From: an uncultured Clostridium sp.
GTDB lineage: Bacteria > Bacillota_I > Bacilli_A > RF39 > UBA660
Reading direction: 5' to 3'
NCBI GenBank assembly: GCA_946541575.1
Contig: CAMNJQ010000055.1
Span: 1-52,142 of the forward strand
DNA: 52,142 bases
Part shown: one piece after another, positions 8,916 to 19,473 of the stretch
Position numbering within the stretch: the stretch's first letter is position 1
Layout: every line of letters begins with the position of its first letter
Translations under genes and position numbers: made by a program
The notes under the pieces: model-generated
The model's input: the letters and a program-made list of their open reading frames with translations, nothing else
The model's database searches: none
Told to the model about the DNA's origin: nothing

Positions 8916-11588
8916 ATGGAAAAAGAAAGAAAAATAAAACGCTATATATATTTATTATCATTTTATACAACTTTATTATATATCATATATCGTATTTTAT
9001 TTACTATACCTAATGATACCTTTGTAACAGTACTTTTTGCTATTATAGTATTATTAGTAGAAACAATCGATGCTTTTTTTTATGCAATATACGTTTTTAA
9101 TATTTTAGTATTTAATAAAAGTAATCCAACAACACCATTAATAAGAAATCGAAATTTTCCAGATGTAGATGTATTTATTGCAACAATCAATGAAGAAAAA
9201 GACCTATTAAAAGAAACTATTTTAGCTTGTAAAAAAATGAAATATCCTGATAAAGAAAAAGTGCATATTTATATATGTGACGATGGAAATAGAAAAGAAA
9301 TTAAAAATCTTACAGAAGAATTAAATGTTAATTATATAACAAGAAATAATAATATTAATTCTAAAGCTGGTAATTATAATAATGCATTAACGAAAACTAA
9401 TTCTCCATATATTGTTACTTTTGATGCTGACATGAAACCAAAGGAAAACTTTTTACTTAAAACAATTCCATTTTTAATTAAAGATAAAACAATTGGATTT
9501 GTTCAGTTACCACAATGCTTCGATGACTTGGATCTTTTTCAAACTACTTTTAAATTAAACGGAATAATTCCATACGAGCAAGATTATTTTTATCATACAA
9601 TTCAAATAGCAAAAAATAAAACAAATAGTGTAATATACTGTGGAACAAATACAGTAATATCAAGAAAAGCTCTCATGAAAACAAATGGATTTGCTACTCA
9701 AACAATTACTGAAGATATCGCAACAGGAATGTTAATAGAATCAAATGGATATAAAGGATTCGCAATAAACGATGACTTAGTATATGGAATTAATGTAAAA
9801 AATACTGAATCATTACTTAAACAAAGATCCAGATGGTGTAGAGGCTGCATACAAACACTAAAAAATTACAAGATTATTAAAAATAAAAACTTAACTTTAA
9901 GACAACAATTAGATTATCTATCATGTATATATTATTGGTCATTTGGTATTAGAACAATCTTTTACCTTTTAGTACCACTCCTATTTAGTCTATTTGATAT
10001 TAGTATAATTCAAACAAATATTTATTTATTTCTATTATTATTTTTTATACAATTCTTTTTAAAAAGATTTGTGGTAGATATTCTAGAAAATAATAAAATA
10101 TCATCAACATGGAATAGAATATATGAAATAATTTTATCACCTATTATTTTTTACGAATCCATTAAAGAATTAATAGGATTAGGAAATCTTAAATTTGAAG
10201 TTACTCAAAAGAAAAATGATAACAAAAAAATCCCAATTAAAAGCACAATATCGTATATCATACATTTATCGCTATTTCTACTAACAACATATGGAATTAT
10301 TGTTTCATTATATAAAGGATATATTTTAGGATTTAAAGATTACATAATACCATTATTTTGGTTAATAACAAATTTATTTTATTTATTAATGGCATTAATA
10401 TTTGATACAACACAAAAAAAAGAAAGAATAGAAAGTCCAAAAGAAGCCAAAAAATATCACTTTTTCTCTATACCAGTGTTATTATTTAAATATCTTATTA
10501 AAGGATTTAAAACTTCTGGAATAATAACCCTAATGATTATCATTAGTGTCACTTATAGTATGGCCATAAACGTTGACAAATTAAAAGTGCCATATGTTAA
10601 TCATAACCTAGTATCATATAATAAAGAATTAAATGTAAAGAATGGATTATTAGTAAATGAAAAAGATGAACTTGTACAATTAAGAGGGGTTAGTACCCAT
10701 AATTTATATTGGTATAAAGATAATTATAAATATGATAATATTAAAGAATTAGTAAATACTTGGGGAATAAATGTCTTAAGAGTAGCTTTATATACTTCTG
10801 AAGAAGAAGAAGGATATATAAAAAATAAATATTTAATTAATAATGTAAAAGAACTAATCAATTACGCTATTGAATTAGATATTTATGTCATTATAGATTG
10901 GCATATATTAAATGATAATAATCCTCAAATATATAAAAAAGAAGCACTAGATTTTTTTAATGAAATATCGTTAGAATATAATAGAATTCCTAATGTTATC
11001 TATGAAATATGTAATGAACCAAATGGTGATGATGTAACATGGGATAAAGATATTAAGCCATATGCAGAAGAAGTAATTGATGTAATAAGAAAAAATTCTC
11101 CAGCTTCACTTATACTAGTTGGTACTGCAAATTGGAGTAAAGATATTGAATCAGTTAGATATAATAGAATTAATGAAAGTAATATTATGTATGTAGTTCA
11201 TGCATATCCAGAAGGTGGATTAGATATTATTCATTCTGGAATTGAAAATGCAAAAAAAGAAAAAATACCTATAATTGTAACAGAATGTGCTGCAACAGAT
11301 CCAACAGGAAATAGTAAATTATATAAAGATATATTTAAACAAGAAATATCTTATTTTGAAGATAGCAATATAAGTTGGATTGTATGGCAATTTTCTGACA
11401 AAGATGAAGCAAGTTCCCTTCTAATTTCAAAAGAAAAAAAGTGGAAGAAAGAACTCGAAAATAACGAAATAGATTACAATGAGATAACCAATACATACAA
11501 TATAAATAATTATTTGTCAGAAGAAGGAAAATTAGTTAAAAGTCTAATATCAGAGTATAGTAATAAAACAAAAATAAAAGGACACTAA
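8916..11588 (+). CDS. Membrane GT2 polysaccharide synthase fused to a GH5 endoglucanase
   Basis: The 890-residue protein has two enzymatic halves. Residues 12-65 form two helices. Residues 83-310 are a processive family-2 glycosyltransferase: DDG at 122-124, DAD at 170-172, TED at 265-267 and QRSRW at 303-307, the D,D,D,QxxRW signature of cellulose synthase-like enzymes. About six further helices follow (about 335-550). Residues 575-875 are a glycoside hydrolase family 5 domain: LRGVS near 589, DWH at 661-663, the acid/base Glu701 in ICNEP, and the nucleophile Glu790 in IVTEC. Topology puts the hydrolase outside the cell. In cellulose operons the synthase and its GH5 or GH8 trimming enzyme (for example clostridial CcsA and CcsZ) are separate; here they are one chain. 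No PilZ domain is visible. AAGGAAG precedes the ATG. The polymer is inferred to be a beta-glucan. Confidence 0.9.
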   Translation: MEKERKIKRYIYLLSFYTTLLYIIYRILFTIPNDTFVTVLFAIIVLLVETIDAFFYAIYVFNILVFNKSNPTTPLIRNRNFPDVDVFIATINEEKDLLKETILACKKMKYPDKEKVHIYICDDGNRKEIKNLTEELNVNYITRNNNINSKAGNYNNALTKTNSPYIVTFDADMKPKENFLLKTIPFLIKDKTIGFVQLPQCFDDLDLFQTTFKLNGIIPYEQDYFYHTIQIAKNKTNSVIYCGTNTVISRKALMKTNGFATQTITEDIATGMLIESNGYKGFAINDDLVYGINVKNTESLLKQRSRWCRGCIQTLKNYKIIKNKNLTLRQQLDYLSCIYYWSFGIRTIFYLLVPLLFSLFDISIIQTNIYLFLLLFFIQFFLKRFVVDILENNKISSTWNRIYEIILSPIIFYESIKELIGLGNLKFEVTQKKNDNKKIPIKSTISYIIHLSLFLLTTYGIIVSLYKGYILGFKDYIIPLFWLITNLFYLLMALIFDTTQKKERIESPKEAKKYHFFSIPVLLFKYLIKGFKTSGIITLMIIISVTYSMAINVDKLKVPYVNHNLVSYNKELNVKNGLLVNEKDELVQLRGVSTHNLYWYKDNYKYDNIKELVNTWGINVLRVALYTSEEEEGYIKNKYLINNVKELINYAIELDIYVIIDWHILNDNNPQIYKKEALDFFNEISLEYNRIPNVIYEICNEPNGDDVTWDKDIKPYAEEVIDVIRKNSPASLILVGTANWSKDIESVRYNRINESNIMYVVHAYPEGGLDIIHSGIENAKKEKIPIIVTECAATDPTGNSKLYKDIFKQEISYFEDSNISWIVWQFSDKDEASSLLISKEKKWKKELENNEIDYNEITNTYNINNYLSEEGKLVKSLISEYSNKTKIKGH

Positions 11589-11606
11589 ATAAAATTAGTG
11601 TTCTTT
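11577..11606. terminator. Bidirectional terminator between convergent genes
   Basis: Arms 11581-11588 and 11595-11602 form a 7-8 bp stem (ACACTAA/TTAGTGT). T-rich tracts follow on both strands. It overlaps the stop codons of both the synthase-GH5 gene and the convergent Tim44-like gene. Confidence 0.7.
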
Positions 11607-12326
11607 ATTATTATTTATTTCTATTCTTTTAATAGAATCTATTTTGAATTCACAGTTATTAACCTTAGAATTACAATATTCACAAGTTGTACCTTTTAAA
11701 TTAGCACCACAATTTGGGCACCTAAACAAATCCTTATCACCATATGATTTTAGAAATGTAATTTCAAAACTTTCTTTTATTTTTTTAGTTGGACTTCCAC
11801 TAATTATTTTTCCATTCATATTTTGAACAAAATTTATATATGATACCTCAACCATTGTAAAAATCATTTGTCTTTCTTCAGAAGAAGAAACTTTATAAAT
11901 AATCATTCTATTTTTTTCTATATCTTTAATTATTCTTTTTTCATCTGATTTACTATTACACTCAATACTTGAATAATACATATTAAATATTTTTTTTGAA
12001 CTTAAATTATACATAGCATTATAATCTAAATTATTATAAGCATTTTCAAATTTAACAAAAATATCAAATAGAAAACTTTTTAATTTATCAATATCCCTTA
12101 TATCAAAAGCACTCAATTCAAACGGTTTGACATCACAATATTTTCCGCTTTTCAAATTATTTAAATAATCTTCATTATTAATTAAAGTTGATTTAAACTT
12201 CTTATTATTCTTTCTCTTTTTTAGTGCAAAGAATATTATTGCAGGGATAGAAATAGGCCATGTCATATTGATAACAATTGCTGTCAAAATCAAAACAACT
12301 GATAAATAATCAATAAAATGTTCCAC
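11595..12326 (-). CDS. Tim44-like domain membrane protein with C-terminal zinc ribbon
   Basis: This 243-residue protein begins with an N-terminal membrane helix (about residues 8-35) and a basic KKRKNNKK stretch. A soluble domain follows (about 70-190) with the features of Firmicutes Tim44-like proteins: FVKFENAYNNLDYNAMYNL, MVEVSYI and ESFEITFLK. It ends in a zinc ribbon, CPNC...CEYC, near residues 203-220. The start is GTG (12324-12326), with a GGA-containing site about ten bases upstream; no better in-frame ATG exists. In bacteria such Tim44-like proteins are of unclear function, perhaps ligand-binding or membrane quality control. It is convergent to the synthase-GH5 gene and lies behind the terminator of the ribosomal cluster, so it is a separate unit. 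Confidence 0.75.
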   Translation of the reverse strand: MEHFIDYLSVVLILTAIVINMTWPISIPAIIFFALKKRKNNKKFKSTLINNEDYLNNLKSGKYCDVKPFELSAFDIRDIDKLKSFLFDIFVKFENAYNNLDYNAMYNLSSKKIFNMYYSSIECNSKSDEKRIIKDIEKNRMIIYKVSSSEERQMIFTMVEVSYINFVQNMNGKIISGSPTKKIKESFEITFLKSYGDKDLFRCPNCGANLKGTTCEYCNSKVNNCEFKIDSIKRIEINNNKEH

Positions 12327-12378
12327 ATCATCACATCCTATAAATGGATTTTATCACACTTATTTGCTAAATACAACT

Positions 12379-12409
12379 TTAAAAAAAAAGACAATTTAAA
12401 TATTGTCTT
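12379..12409 (-). terminator. Terminator at the end of the ribosomal protein cluster
   Basis: An 8-bp stem (12388-12395 with 12402-12409) has a six-base loop, followed on the minus strand by at least eight T. It lies seven bases after the rplQ stop and ends the rpsJ-to-rplQ block. Confidence 0.88.
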
Positions 12410-12416
12410 AATTTAA

Positions 12417-12758
12417 TTAAACTAGCTCTATGATAACCATTAAAGCGTTATCTCCACGTCTTTCGTCTAGTTTTAATATTCTTGTATATCCACCATTTCT
12501 AGTTGCATACTTTGGTGCTAATTCATCAAAAAGCTTCTTAACTACTGCACTATCATTTTCAAAGAAAGCTAATGCTTTACGTCTTGAAACTAAATCACCA
12601 TTTTTTCCATAAGTAACCATTTTATCAACAAACTTACGTACTTCTTTAGCTCTTGTATCAGTAGTAACAATCTTACCATTCATGATAACATCTTTTGTCA
12701 AATTAGCAAGCATACTTCTTCTATGTTTTGTATCTACTCCTAATTTTCTATATGCCAT
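12417..12758 (-). CDS. rplQ: 50S ribosomal protein L17
   Basis: At 113 residues this is close to the usual bacterial L17 length. It opens with the typical [14 protein letters not shown] and VTTDTRAKE segments and ends in the ALMVIIELV strand. L17 is a large-subunit protein near the tunnel exit. It is the last gene of the alpha operon, 14 bases behind rpoA, with AAGGAGG before its ATG and a strong terminator behind it. Confidence 0.97.
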   Translation of the reverse strand: MAYRKLGVDTKHRRSMLANLTKDVIMNGKIVTTDTRAKEVRKFVDKMVTYGKNGDLVSRRKALAFFENDSAVVKKLFDELAPKYATRNGGYTRILKLDERRGDNALMVIIELV

Positions 12759-12772
12759 AATAATCCTCCTTA

Positions 12773-13723
12773 CTAATCTTCATTACGTAATACAAGTCCT
12801 AGATCACGAACTTTATCCAATACTTCTTTAAGTGATTTCTTACCTAAATTACGTATCTTCATCATGTCATTTTCACTCATATTAACTAAATCTTGTAATG
12901 TATGAATATTTGCTCTCTTTAAGCAATTATAAGCTCTTACTGAGAAATCTAAATCTTCAATAGTAGTTTCTAATGCCTTAACCTTTGGATCTTCAGTTTT
13001 TTCAATCATCATTCCTGTCATATCAGCAATGTTACTTAAATTAGTAAGAATATTGAAATGTTCAATTAATATTCTTGATGCTAATGCTATAGCCTCTTCA
13101 GGCTTCATTGAACCATTTGTCCATACATTTAATATTAATTTATCATATGTTTCATTTTGACCAACACGAGCTGGCTCAACATCATATGAAATTCTTTCAA
13201 TTGGTGAGAATAATGAATCAATAGCAATAACTCCTACTTTTCTAATATCTAGAAGTTTCTTATTTTCTTCACTTCTTACATATCCTCTTCCATTAGATAC
13301 TGTCATTTCCATAATTAATTTTCCATCTTTTGCAACATTTGCAATTACTAAATCTGGATTAATTATCTCTAAATCAGCATCATGTTCAATATCTCCTGCA
13401 GTTACAGGTCCTTCTTTAGTAGCATTAATTCTAACAACTTTGCTTTCATTTGAATGATTTTTAATTACTACTTGTTTTAAATTTAAAATTATTGTAGTAA
13501 CATCTTCAACAACACCTTCAATTGTTTGAAATTCATGTAAAACTCCATCAATTTTAACACTACTTAATGCACTTCCAGGAAGGCTTGATAACATTACACG
13601 TCTTAAAGCATTTCCTAAAGTTGTACCGAATCCTCTTTCAAGTGGTTCGATTTCAAATTTTCCATAAAAATTACTTTCTACATAATCAGTAATTTTATAA
13701 TTTGGTTTTTCAAATTCAATCAT
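12773..13723 (-). CDS. rpoA: RNA polymerase alpha subunit
   Basis: The 316-residue alpha subunit is complete. The N-terminal assembly domain (about 1-230) carries [22 protein letters not shown]-type sequence around residues 28-48. The C-terminal domain (about 250-316) has the helix-hairpin-helix segment [11 protein letters not shown] that binds UP-element DNA and activators. It dimerises to start polymerase assembly. It sits between rpsK and rplQ as in most bacteria and is preceded by AAAGGAGG. Length and domains are normal. Confidence 0.98.
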   Translation of the reverse strand: MIEFEKPNYKITDYVESNFYGKFEIEPLERGFGTTLGNALRRVMLSSLPGSALSSVKIDGVLHEFQTIEGVVEDVTTIILNLKQVVIKNHSNESKVVRINATKEGPVTAGDIEHDADLEIINPDLVIANVAKDGKLIMEMTVSNGRGYVRSEENKKLLDIRKVGVIAIDSLFSPIERISYDVEPARVGQNETYDKLILNVWTNGSMKPEEAIALASRILIEHFNILTNLSNIADMTGMMIEKTEDPKVKALETTIEDLDFSVRAYNCLKRANIHTLQDLVNMSENDMMKIRNLGKKSLKEVLDKVRDLGLVLRNED

Positions 13724-13750
13724 GAAACTACCTCCTTTTTCCCTTTATTA

Positions 13751-14134
13751 CTAACCACGAGGACGTTTTGGTGGACGACATCCATTATGTGGTATTGGTG
13801 TTACATCAGTTATAGAAGTAATCTCAAGTCCTGCTGTTTGAAGTGATCTAATAGCAGTTTCTCTTCCAGGTCCTAATCCTTTAACATTTACTTCTATTTT
13901 TCTCATACCTAAATCATATGCTGTTTTACCAGCTGCTTCTGCAGCCATTCCTGCAGCAAATGGAGTTGATTTTTTACTACCTTTATAACCGATTGCTCCA
14001 CTACTAGACCAAGATACTACTTGACCATCTTTATCAGTTATAGTAGTTATTGTATTATTAAATGTTGAATGAATATGTGCTACACCTTCAGGAACATTTT
14101 TCTTGACTTTCTTTTTTCTAGTTTTATAAGCCAT
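13751..14134 (-). CDS. rpsK: 30S ribosomal protein S11
   Basis: This 127-residue protein has the standard S11 core: [10 protein letters not shown] near residue 20, the [19 protein letters not shown] stretch, and the C-terminal [17 protein letters not shown] tail. S11 lines the platform of the small subunit near the E-site. It lies between rpsM and rpoA with normal spacing. Confidence 0.98.
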   Translation of the reverse strand: MAYKTRKKKVKKNVPEGVAHIHSTFNNTITTITDKDGQVVSWSSSGAIGYKGSKKSTPFAAGMAAEAAGKTAYDLGMRKIEVNVKGLGPGRETAIRSLQTAGLEITSITDVTPIPHNGCRPPKRPRG

Positions 14135-14155
14135 AAACTTATCCTCCTTTAACTA

Positions 14156-14521
14156 TTATTTCTTCTTATTAGCTATAGTCTTACCTTTTCCTTTACGAGT
14201 TCTAGCATTACTTCTAGTGCTTTGTCCTCTAACAGGTAATCCTTTTTTATGACGAGTTCCTTGATATGAATTGATTTCCATCTTAGTCTTAATGTTCATA
14301 TTAACTTCACGTCTAAGATCTCCTTCAACAACATATTTAGAAATTTCATCACGTAATCTAGTTAATTCATCATTATCTAAATCTTTAACTCTTTTGCTAC
14401 CATCTACTTTTGCATTAGTAACAATTGTCTTTGCTAAATTTCTTCCTATTCCATAAATATAAGTAATTGAAGTTTCAACTTGCTTATCATTAGGAATATC
14501 TACACCTTTAATACGAGCCAT
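14156..14521 (-). CDS. rpsM: 30S ribosomal protein S13
   Basis: S13 here is 121 residues, with GVDIPNDK at the start, YIYGIG near residue 22 and the basic C-terminal tail [16 protein letters not shown] that reaches toward the tRNAs. It forms intersubunit bridges in the small-subunit head. It stands in conventional alpha-operon order behind rpmJ. Confidence 0.98.
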   Translation of the reverse strand: MARIKGVDIPNDKQVETSITYIYGIGRNLAKTIVTNAKVDGSKRVKDLDNDELTRLRDEISKYVVEGDLRREVNMNIKTKMEINSYQGTRHKKGLPVRGQSTRSNARTRKGKGKTIANKKK

Positions 14522-14538
14522 AAATTACTCTCCTTCCA

Positions 14539-14882
<344 letters not shown>

Positions 14883-14886
14883 ATCA

Positions 14887-15636
14887 TCACTCTCCAGTCG
14901 TCAATATTTCATATCCATCATGAGTAACTAGTACAGTATGTTCGAAATGAGCAGATGGTTTCTCATCATATGTTACAACTGTCCATCCATCATCTAGCAT
15001 ACATACTTCTCTTGATCCTAAATTTAACATTGGTTCTACTGCAAATACCATACCTTCCTTTATAAGTGGACCACGTCCAGGTTTACCGAAATTAGGTATG
15101 TCTGGATCCTCATGTAACTCATGTCCAACTCCATGTCCACAAAGTTCACGAACAACCCCAAGATGATATTTGTTTGCAACAGTCTCTACAGCATTTGAAA
15201 TATCACCAATTCTATTTCCTGGTTTTACCATTGCAAGACCAGCAAATAAAGCCTCTTTTGTTTCATCCATTAAATCAGAAACTTCTTTTGATACTTCCCC
15301 TACTTTATATGTCCAAGCAGAATCACCATGATATCCTTTATAACAAGCACAAATGTCCAAAGTGATTATATCTCCATTTTCTAATTTGCGATTGCTTGGA
15401 ATTCCATGAACAACTTCATCATTAATACTAGTACACAAAGTTGCAGGAAATCCATGATAACCTTTACAAGAAGGAGTTGCACCTTTACTTCTAATGAAGT
15501 TTTCTGCTAAAGTATCTAATTCTTTAGTGGTGATTCCTTCTTTAATATAAGGTTTCAAATATTGGTGTGTCTGATAAACAATATTTCCAGCAATCCTTAA
15601 TAATTCTATCTCATGACTACTTTTTATATTTATCAT
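14887..15636 (-). CDS. map: Methionine aminopeptidase, type I
   Basis: This 249-residue cytosolic metalloprotease removes the initiator methionine from new proteins. The M24 pita-bread fold is evident from [11 protein letters not shown], the metal-ligand Asp residues in [17 protein letters not shown], the His in [10 protein letters not shown], and Glu residues in VFAVEPM and FEHTVLV. No N-terminal zinc-finger extension is present. It sits between adk and infA, the usual Firmicutes arrangement, with GGTGATAG before the ATG. Confidence 0.97.
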   Translation of the reverse strand: MINIKSSHEIELLRIAGNIVYQTHQYLKPYIKEGITTKELDTLAENFIRSKGATPSCKGYHGFPATLCTSINDEVVHGIPSNRKLENGDIITLDICACYKGYHGDSAWTYKVGEVSKEVSDLMDETKEALFAGLAMVKPGNRIGDISNAVETVANKYHLGVVRELCGHGVGHELHEDPDIPNFGKPGRGPLIKEGMVFAVEPMLNLGSREVCMLDDGWTVVTYDEKPSAHFEHTVLVTHDGYEILTTGE

Positions 15637-15644
15637 TCTATCAC

Positions 15645-16298
15645 CTAGTTACTTAATAATTTTTCTGCTTGTTCCAAAGTATATACATGTCCTTTACTAG
15701 AATCTATTACATGCAATACTCCCTTTTCTTTATAGTAATCAATTAATGGAGCAGTATTTTCTAAATAAGTAGTATATCTTTTTTCAAATGATTCAAGATT
15801 ATCATCACTTCTTTGAAATAATTCTCCACCACATTTATTACATTTTCCTTCAACTCTTGGTTTCAATTCCTCACTATAAATGTTATGAATTTCTCCACAC
15901 TCTTTACAAGAATATCTACCAGTAATTCTTTCTACAAGCTCTTCTTTAGGAATATCAAGTACAATAACAATACCAAGATCTCTTCCTGATTTCTTTAATA
16001 TATTATCATACTCACGAGCTTGTTCTAAATTTCTAGGAAATCCATCTAAGATATATCCATTATCACAAGCTGGATCCTTTAATTTTTGTTCTAAAGCTTT
16101 GTAAACTATTTCGTTAGAAACAAGTCCACCAGACTCTTGAACTTTTTGAATTTCTTTACCTAATTCATCACCTTTAGCTACTTGTTCTCTTAACAAATCA
16201 CCAGTAGAAATATGAACATAATCATACTTACTTAATAAGTCTTTAGATAAAGTCCCTTTTCCTGCTCCAGGAGCAGCAATTAATATCAAATTCTTCAT
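15645..16298 (-). CDS. adk: Adenylate kinase with zinc-binding LID
   Basis: Adenylate kinase (217 residues) interconverts ATP+AMP and 2 ADP. The P-loop is APGAGKGT at residues 8-15; the AMP-binding part includes STGDLLRE and LDGFPRN. The LID (about 125-165) carries four cysteines as CKEC...CNKC, the structural zinc site of Gram-positive long-form enzymes. The ATG (16296-16298) overlaps the TAA of secY by one base, giving tight coupling of translation. Confidence 0.98.
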   Translation of the reverse strand: MKNLILIAAPGAGKGTLSKDLLSKYDYVHISTGDLLREQVAKGDELGKEIQKVQESGGLVSNEIVYKALEQKLKDPACDNGYILDGFPRNLEQAREYDNILKKSGRDLGIVIVLDIPKEELVERITGRYSCKECGEIHNIYSEELKPRVEGKCNKCGGELFQRSDDNLESFEKRYTTYLENTAPLIDYYKEKGVLHVIDSSKGHVYTLEQAEKLLSN

Positions 16299-17560
16299 TA
16301 TCTTCTTCTTCCACTATATCCTTTCTTATAATTTCTAGCAACCAAACTTCCCTCTAATTGTCTATAAGTTTCAAGTGCAACACCTACAACGATTAATAAG
16401 CTAGTTCCACCAATAGAAACACTTTGTGGAAGTCCAGTAAGTGCTGAAAATATAATTGGAATAGCAGCAATAACTGCTAAGAATAAAGCTCCAAATATAG
16501 TTAATCTAGATAAAACTTTTGATATATAATCTTCAGTTTCTTTACCAGGATGAACTCCTGGAATAAATCCACCATTTTCTTTTAAGTTCTTTGCAAGTTC
16601 TTCAGGTCTTAACTGAATAAATGTATAAAAATATGCAAAGAAATAAATTAATATTACAAATATTATAAAACCAACAGGTTTAGTATAAGTTAAATAATTA
16701 TTAACAAAGTCAGTAAATCCTTGTTTATTAACAAATTGTGCAATTACTGCAGGAATTGTTAACAAACTTGATGCAAATATTACTGGAACAACTCCAGCTG
16801 TATTAATCTTTATTGGCATATAAGATTGATTATTACCAAATGTAGATTTATTTGCATATTGTATTGGTATACGCCTTTCAGCTTCTTGCATATAAATTAC
16901 ACCAATAACTATAACAAAATATATTATTACAAACAAAACAAACATCAAAATCCCAAACCATAAATCATAAGTACCTTTTGAAATAAGTTCAGTGAATACA
17001 GTTCCGAAAGTTGAAGGAAGAGTTGCAATTATACCTGCCATAATTATTAATGATATACCATTACCAATACCTTTTTGAGTTATTTGATCACCTAGCCATA
17101 GAAGGAATGCTGTACCTGCTGTTATAACAGTTGCAACATACATATAATCTAAAGTAGTTTTACCACTACCTAAGAATGCAATTGCAAATACAAATCCTTC
17201 AATAAAGGCAAATATAATACCCATATATCTAGTTATCTTATTGATTTTTTGACGACCAGTAGGCCCTTCATTTTTTAATTCACTAAAATATGGAATGATA
17301 TCCATCTGTAATAATTGAATTATGATAGATGCAGTGATATATGGTGTAACTCCTAATGAAAATATTGAAAACTTTTGCATTGCTCCACCAGTAAATGAAT
17401 TAAGTGTACCTAATGCTGAGTTCAATGAAACATTACGAGTTTCTGGTATTTGTACATAAGTACCTATTATGAATAACGCCAAAACACCTAACGTAAAATA
17501 AATTCTAACTCTTAAATCTTTGTTTGTAGGTGCTGATAATTGTTTCAATGCTTGAAACAT
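16298..17560 (-). CDS. secY: Protein translocase subunit SecY
   Basis: SecY (420 residues) forms the protein-conducting channel of the inner membrane with SecE and SecG. About ten transmembrane helices are visible. Conserved stretches include TPYITASIIIQLL (helix 2), the cytosolic GQRKIN-like GRQKINKITRY loop, IGNGISLIIMAGI, and RPEELAKNLKENGGFIPG, where SecA and ribosomes bind. The start is one base behind rplO, with GAGGTGATG upstream. It is of normal length. Confidence 0.98.
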   Translation of the reverse strand: MFQALKQLSAPTNKDLRVRIYFTLGVLALFIIGTYVQIPETRNVSLNSALGTLNSFTGGAMQKFSIFSLGVTPYITASIIIQLLQMDIIPYFSELKNEGPTGRQKINKITRYMGIIFAFIEGFVFAIAFLGSGKTTLDYMYVATVITAGTAFLLWLGDQITQKGIGNGISLIIMAGIIATLPSTFGTVFTELISKGTYDLWFGILMFVLFVIIYFVIVIGVIYMQEAERRIPIQYANKSTFGNNQSYMPIKINTAGVVPVIFASSLLTIPAVIAQFVNKQGFTDFVNNYLTYTKPVGFIIFVILIYFFAYFYTFIQLRPEELAKNLKENGGFIPGVHPGKETEDYISKVLSRLTIFGALFLAVIAAIPIIFSALTGLPQSVSIGGTSLLIVVGVALETYRQLEGSLVARNYKKGYSGRRR

Positions 17561-17561
17561 A

Positions 17562-18005
17562 TTACATCACCTCAATTTTACTTCCTGACTTTTCAATCTT
17601 TTCAACAGCAGTCTTAGAAAATTTATGTGCTTGAATAGTTAACTTCTTTTCTAAATTTCCATTTCCTAAAACTTTAATTCCATCTAATTGGTTCTTTACT
17701 AATCCAACTTCTTTTAATAAAGCTGGTGATACAACTGTACCATTTTCAAATCTATTTAAATCGCTAACATTAATTACTGCATAAGTAGTAGCAAATCTGT
17801 CATTTTTAAATCCTCTCTTTGGAAGACGTCTGAATAATGGAGTTTGTCCACCTTCAAAAACAGTTCTTACTCCACCACCACTTCTTGCATTTTGTCCTTT
17901 GTGACCTTTTCCACTTGTTTTACCTAAACCTGAACCTCTACCACGTCCAACGATTTTACGTTTCTTAGTAGCTCCGATATTTTTTTCTAATTCATTTAAT
18001 TTCAT
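17562..18005 (-). CDS. rplO: 50S ribosomal protein L15
   Basis: L15 is 147 residues with the glycine/arginine-rich extended N-terminus ([18 protein letters not shown]) that threads through 23S rRNA, followed by the globular C-terminal domain. Its ATG overlaps the rpsE stop by one base. In most bacteria rpmD (L30) stands between these two genes; here there is no room for it. Confidence 0.97.
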   Translation of the reverse strand: MKLNELEKNIGATKKRKIVGRGRGSGLGKTSGKGHKGQNARSGGGVRTVFEGGQTPLFRRLPKRGFKNDRFATTYAVINVSDLNRFENGTVVSPALLKEVGLVKNQLDGIKVLGNGNLEKKLTIQAHKFSKTAVEKIEKSGSKIEVM

Positions 18006-18514
18006 TATCCTAAAATCTCCTCTACACTTTTTCCTCTTAATTCAGCGATATGTTCAGGTGTCTTAATTTGTTTTAATGCATCAAGTGTTGCATTAGCCAT
18101 ATTATTTTTAGTTCTAGCTCCAAGTGATTTAGATAAAATGTCACGAATTCCAGCAAGTTCAAGTACAGCTCTAACTGCACCACCTGCTATAACTCCTGTA
18201 CCAGCAGCAGCAGGTCTTAATAGAACTTTAGCAGCTCCTTTAGTACCAATTACTTCATAAGCAATTGTTCTTTCATCTGTTAAAGGAACTTTAATTAAAT
18301 TTTTGTTAGCATCTTGAATAGCTTTCTTTATTGCATCTGGTACTTCGTTTGCTTTTCCCATACCAAGACCAACTTGTCCATGTCTATCCCCAACAACAAC
18401 TGTAGCAGAAAATCTTCTTTGTCTACCACCTTTATTAACTTTAACAACACTCTTAATTTCTACAACTTGTTCTTCTAAAGTTTTTGCTTTTGGGTCTTCT
18501 TTTTTATTTTGCAT
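18005..18514 (-). CDS. rpsE: 30S ribosomal protein S5
   Basis: S5 is 169 residues with a lysine/glutamate-rich N-terminal extension, then the double-stranded-RNA-binding-like fold ([33 protein letters not shown]) and the C-terminal half with [12 protein letters not shown] and [13 protein letters not shown]. It takes part in translational accuracy and mRNA entry. It overlaps rplO directly, without an intervening rpmD. Confidence 0.98.
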   Translation of the reverse strand: MQNKKEDPKAKTLEEQVVEIKSVVKVNKGGRQRRFSATVVVGDRHGQVGLGMGKANEVPDAIKKAIQDANKNLIKVPLTDERTIAYEVIGTKGAAKVLLRPAAAGTGVIAGGAVRAVLELAGIRDILSKSLGARTKNNMANATLDALKQIKTPEHIAELRGKSVEEILG

Positions 18515-18528
18515 AAATTACCCTCCTT

Positions 18529-18891
18529 CTAGAATTCTAGACCATTTTCGCGAGCTGCATTAGCTAATGCTTCTACACGACCATGATATAGATATCCACC
18601 TCTATCAAATACTACTTTTTTAATATTTGCTTTAACTGCTAACTTAGCTATTTTTTCTCCAACTTTACTAGCAGCTTCTACATTACTTCCATTAGTTAAT
18701 TTTAGATCTTTATCAAGTGATGAAGCACTAACTAAAGTTTTAGCTTCTTCATCATCAATAATTTGTGCAAAAATGTTTGAATTTGATCTAAACACATTAA
18801 GTCTTGGAACAGCACTTGTACCATGTACATCTTTTCTTACTCTTTTGTGTCTTTCAACACGCATAGTATTTCTTGATTCTTTTTTAATCAT
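18529..18891 (-). CDS. rplR: 50S ribosomal protein L18
   Basis: L18 (120 residues) binds 5S rRNA in the central protuberance. Typical segments are [32 protein letters not shown]-like [19 protein letters not shown], and the C-terminal [26 protein letters not shown]. It is in normal order between rplF and rpsE, 14 bases before rpsE. Confidence 0.98.
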   Translation of the reverse strand: MIKKESRNTMRVERHKRVRKDVHGTSAVPRLNVFRSNSNIFAQIIDDEEAKTLVSASSLDKDLKLTNGSNVEAASKVGEKIAKLAVKANIKKVVFDRGGYLYHGRVEALANAARENGLEF

Positions 18892-18916
18892 AAGTAACTT
18901 CTCCTTATCTTATATT

Positions 18917-19447
18917 TTAAGCAGCTTTCTTACCTTCCTTACGAATAATGTGTTCGTCTTTATAACGAATACCTTTTCCTTTATAAGGTTCAGGTTGTCT
19001 AACTTTTCTAACATTTGCTGCAAATTCTCCAACTAATTCTTTGTCAAATCCAGTAATAGTTAATTCAGTATTACTTGGACATTCAACTTTAATTCCATTT
19101 GGAATTTGCAATTCAACTGGATGACTATATCCAGCACCAATTACTATTGTATTTCCTTTTAAAGAGAAACGATAACCAACACCAACTATTTCAAGTTCTT
19201 TTTTAAATCCTTCTGTAACACCAACAATCATATTATGAATATTAGCATTTGTTGTACCATGAAGCGGTTTATACATATCATTTTCTCTTGTAACCTCTAA
19301 AGTGTTTCCTTCTACTTTAACATCAATTCCATTAGCCAAAGTAGTAGTAAGTTCACCTTTAGGTCCTGTAACTTTAACAATTCCGTTTTCATTTGTAACA
19401 GTAACACCAGCAGGTATTACTAGTTTTCTATTTCCAATACGACTCAT
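18917..19447 (-). CDS. rplF: 50S ribosomal protein L6
   Basis: L6 (176 residues) has two similar domains and lies near the factor-binding site of the large subunit. It opens MSRIGNRKLVIPAGV and ends with the signature PEPYKGKGIRYKDEHI and the tail RKEGKKAA. Length, start and position in the spc order are normal. Confidence 0.98.
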   Translation of the reverse strand: MSRIGNRKLVIPAGVTVTNENGIVKVTGPKGELTTTLANGIDVKVEGNTLEVTRENDMYKPLHGTTNANIHNMIVGVTEGFKKELEIVGVGYRFSLKGNTIVIGAGYSHPVELQIPNGIKVECPSNTELTITGFDKELVGEFAANVRKVRQPEPYKGKGIRYKDEHIIRKEGKKAA

Positions 19448-19473
19448 TTCCCTAGGCCTCCTTACACTTTAGA

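Noticed and set aside
17562-18514. Search for rpmD hidden between rpsE and rplO or in another frame
   Set aside because: The two genes overlap by one base and no L30-like sequence appears in the overlapping frames.
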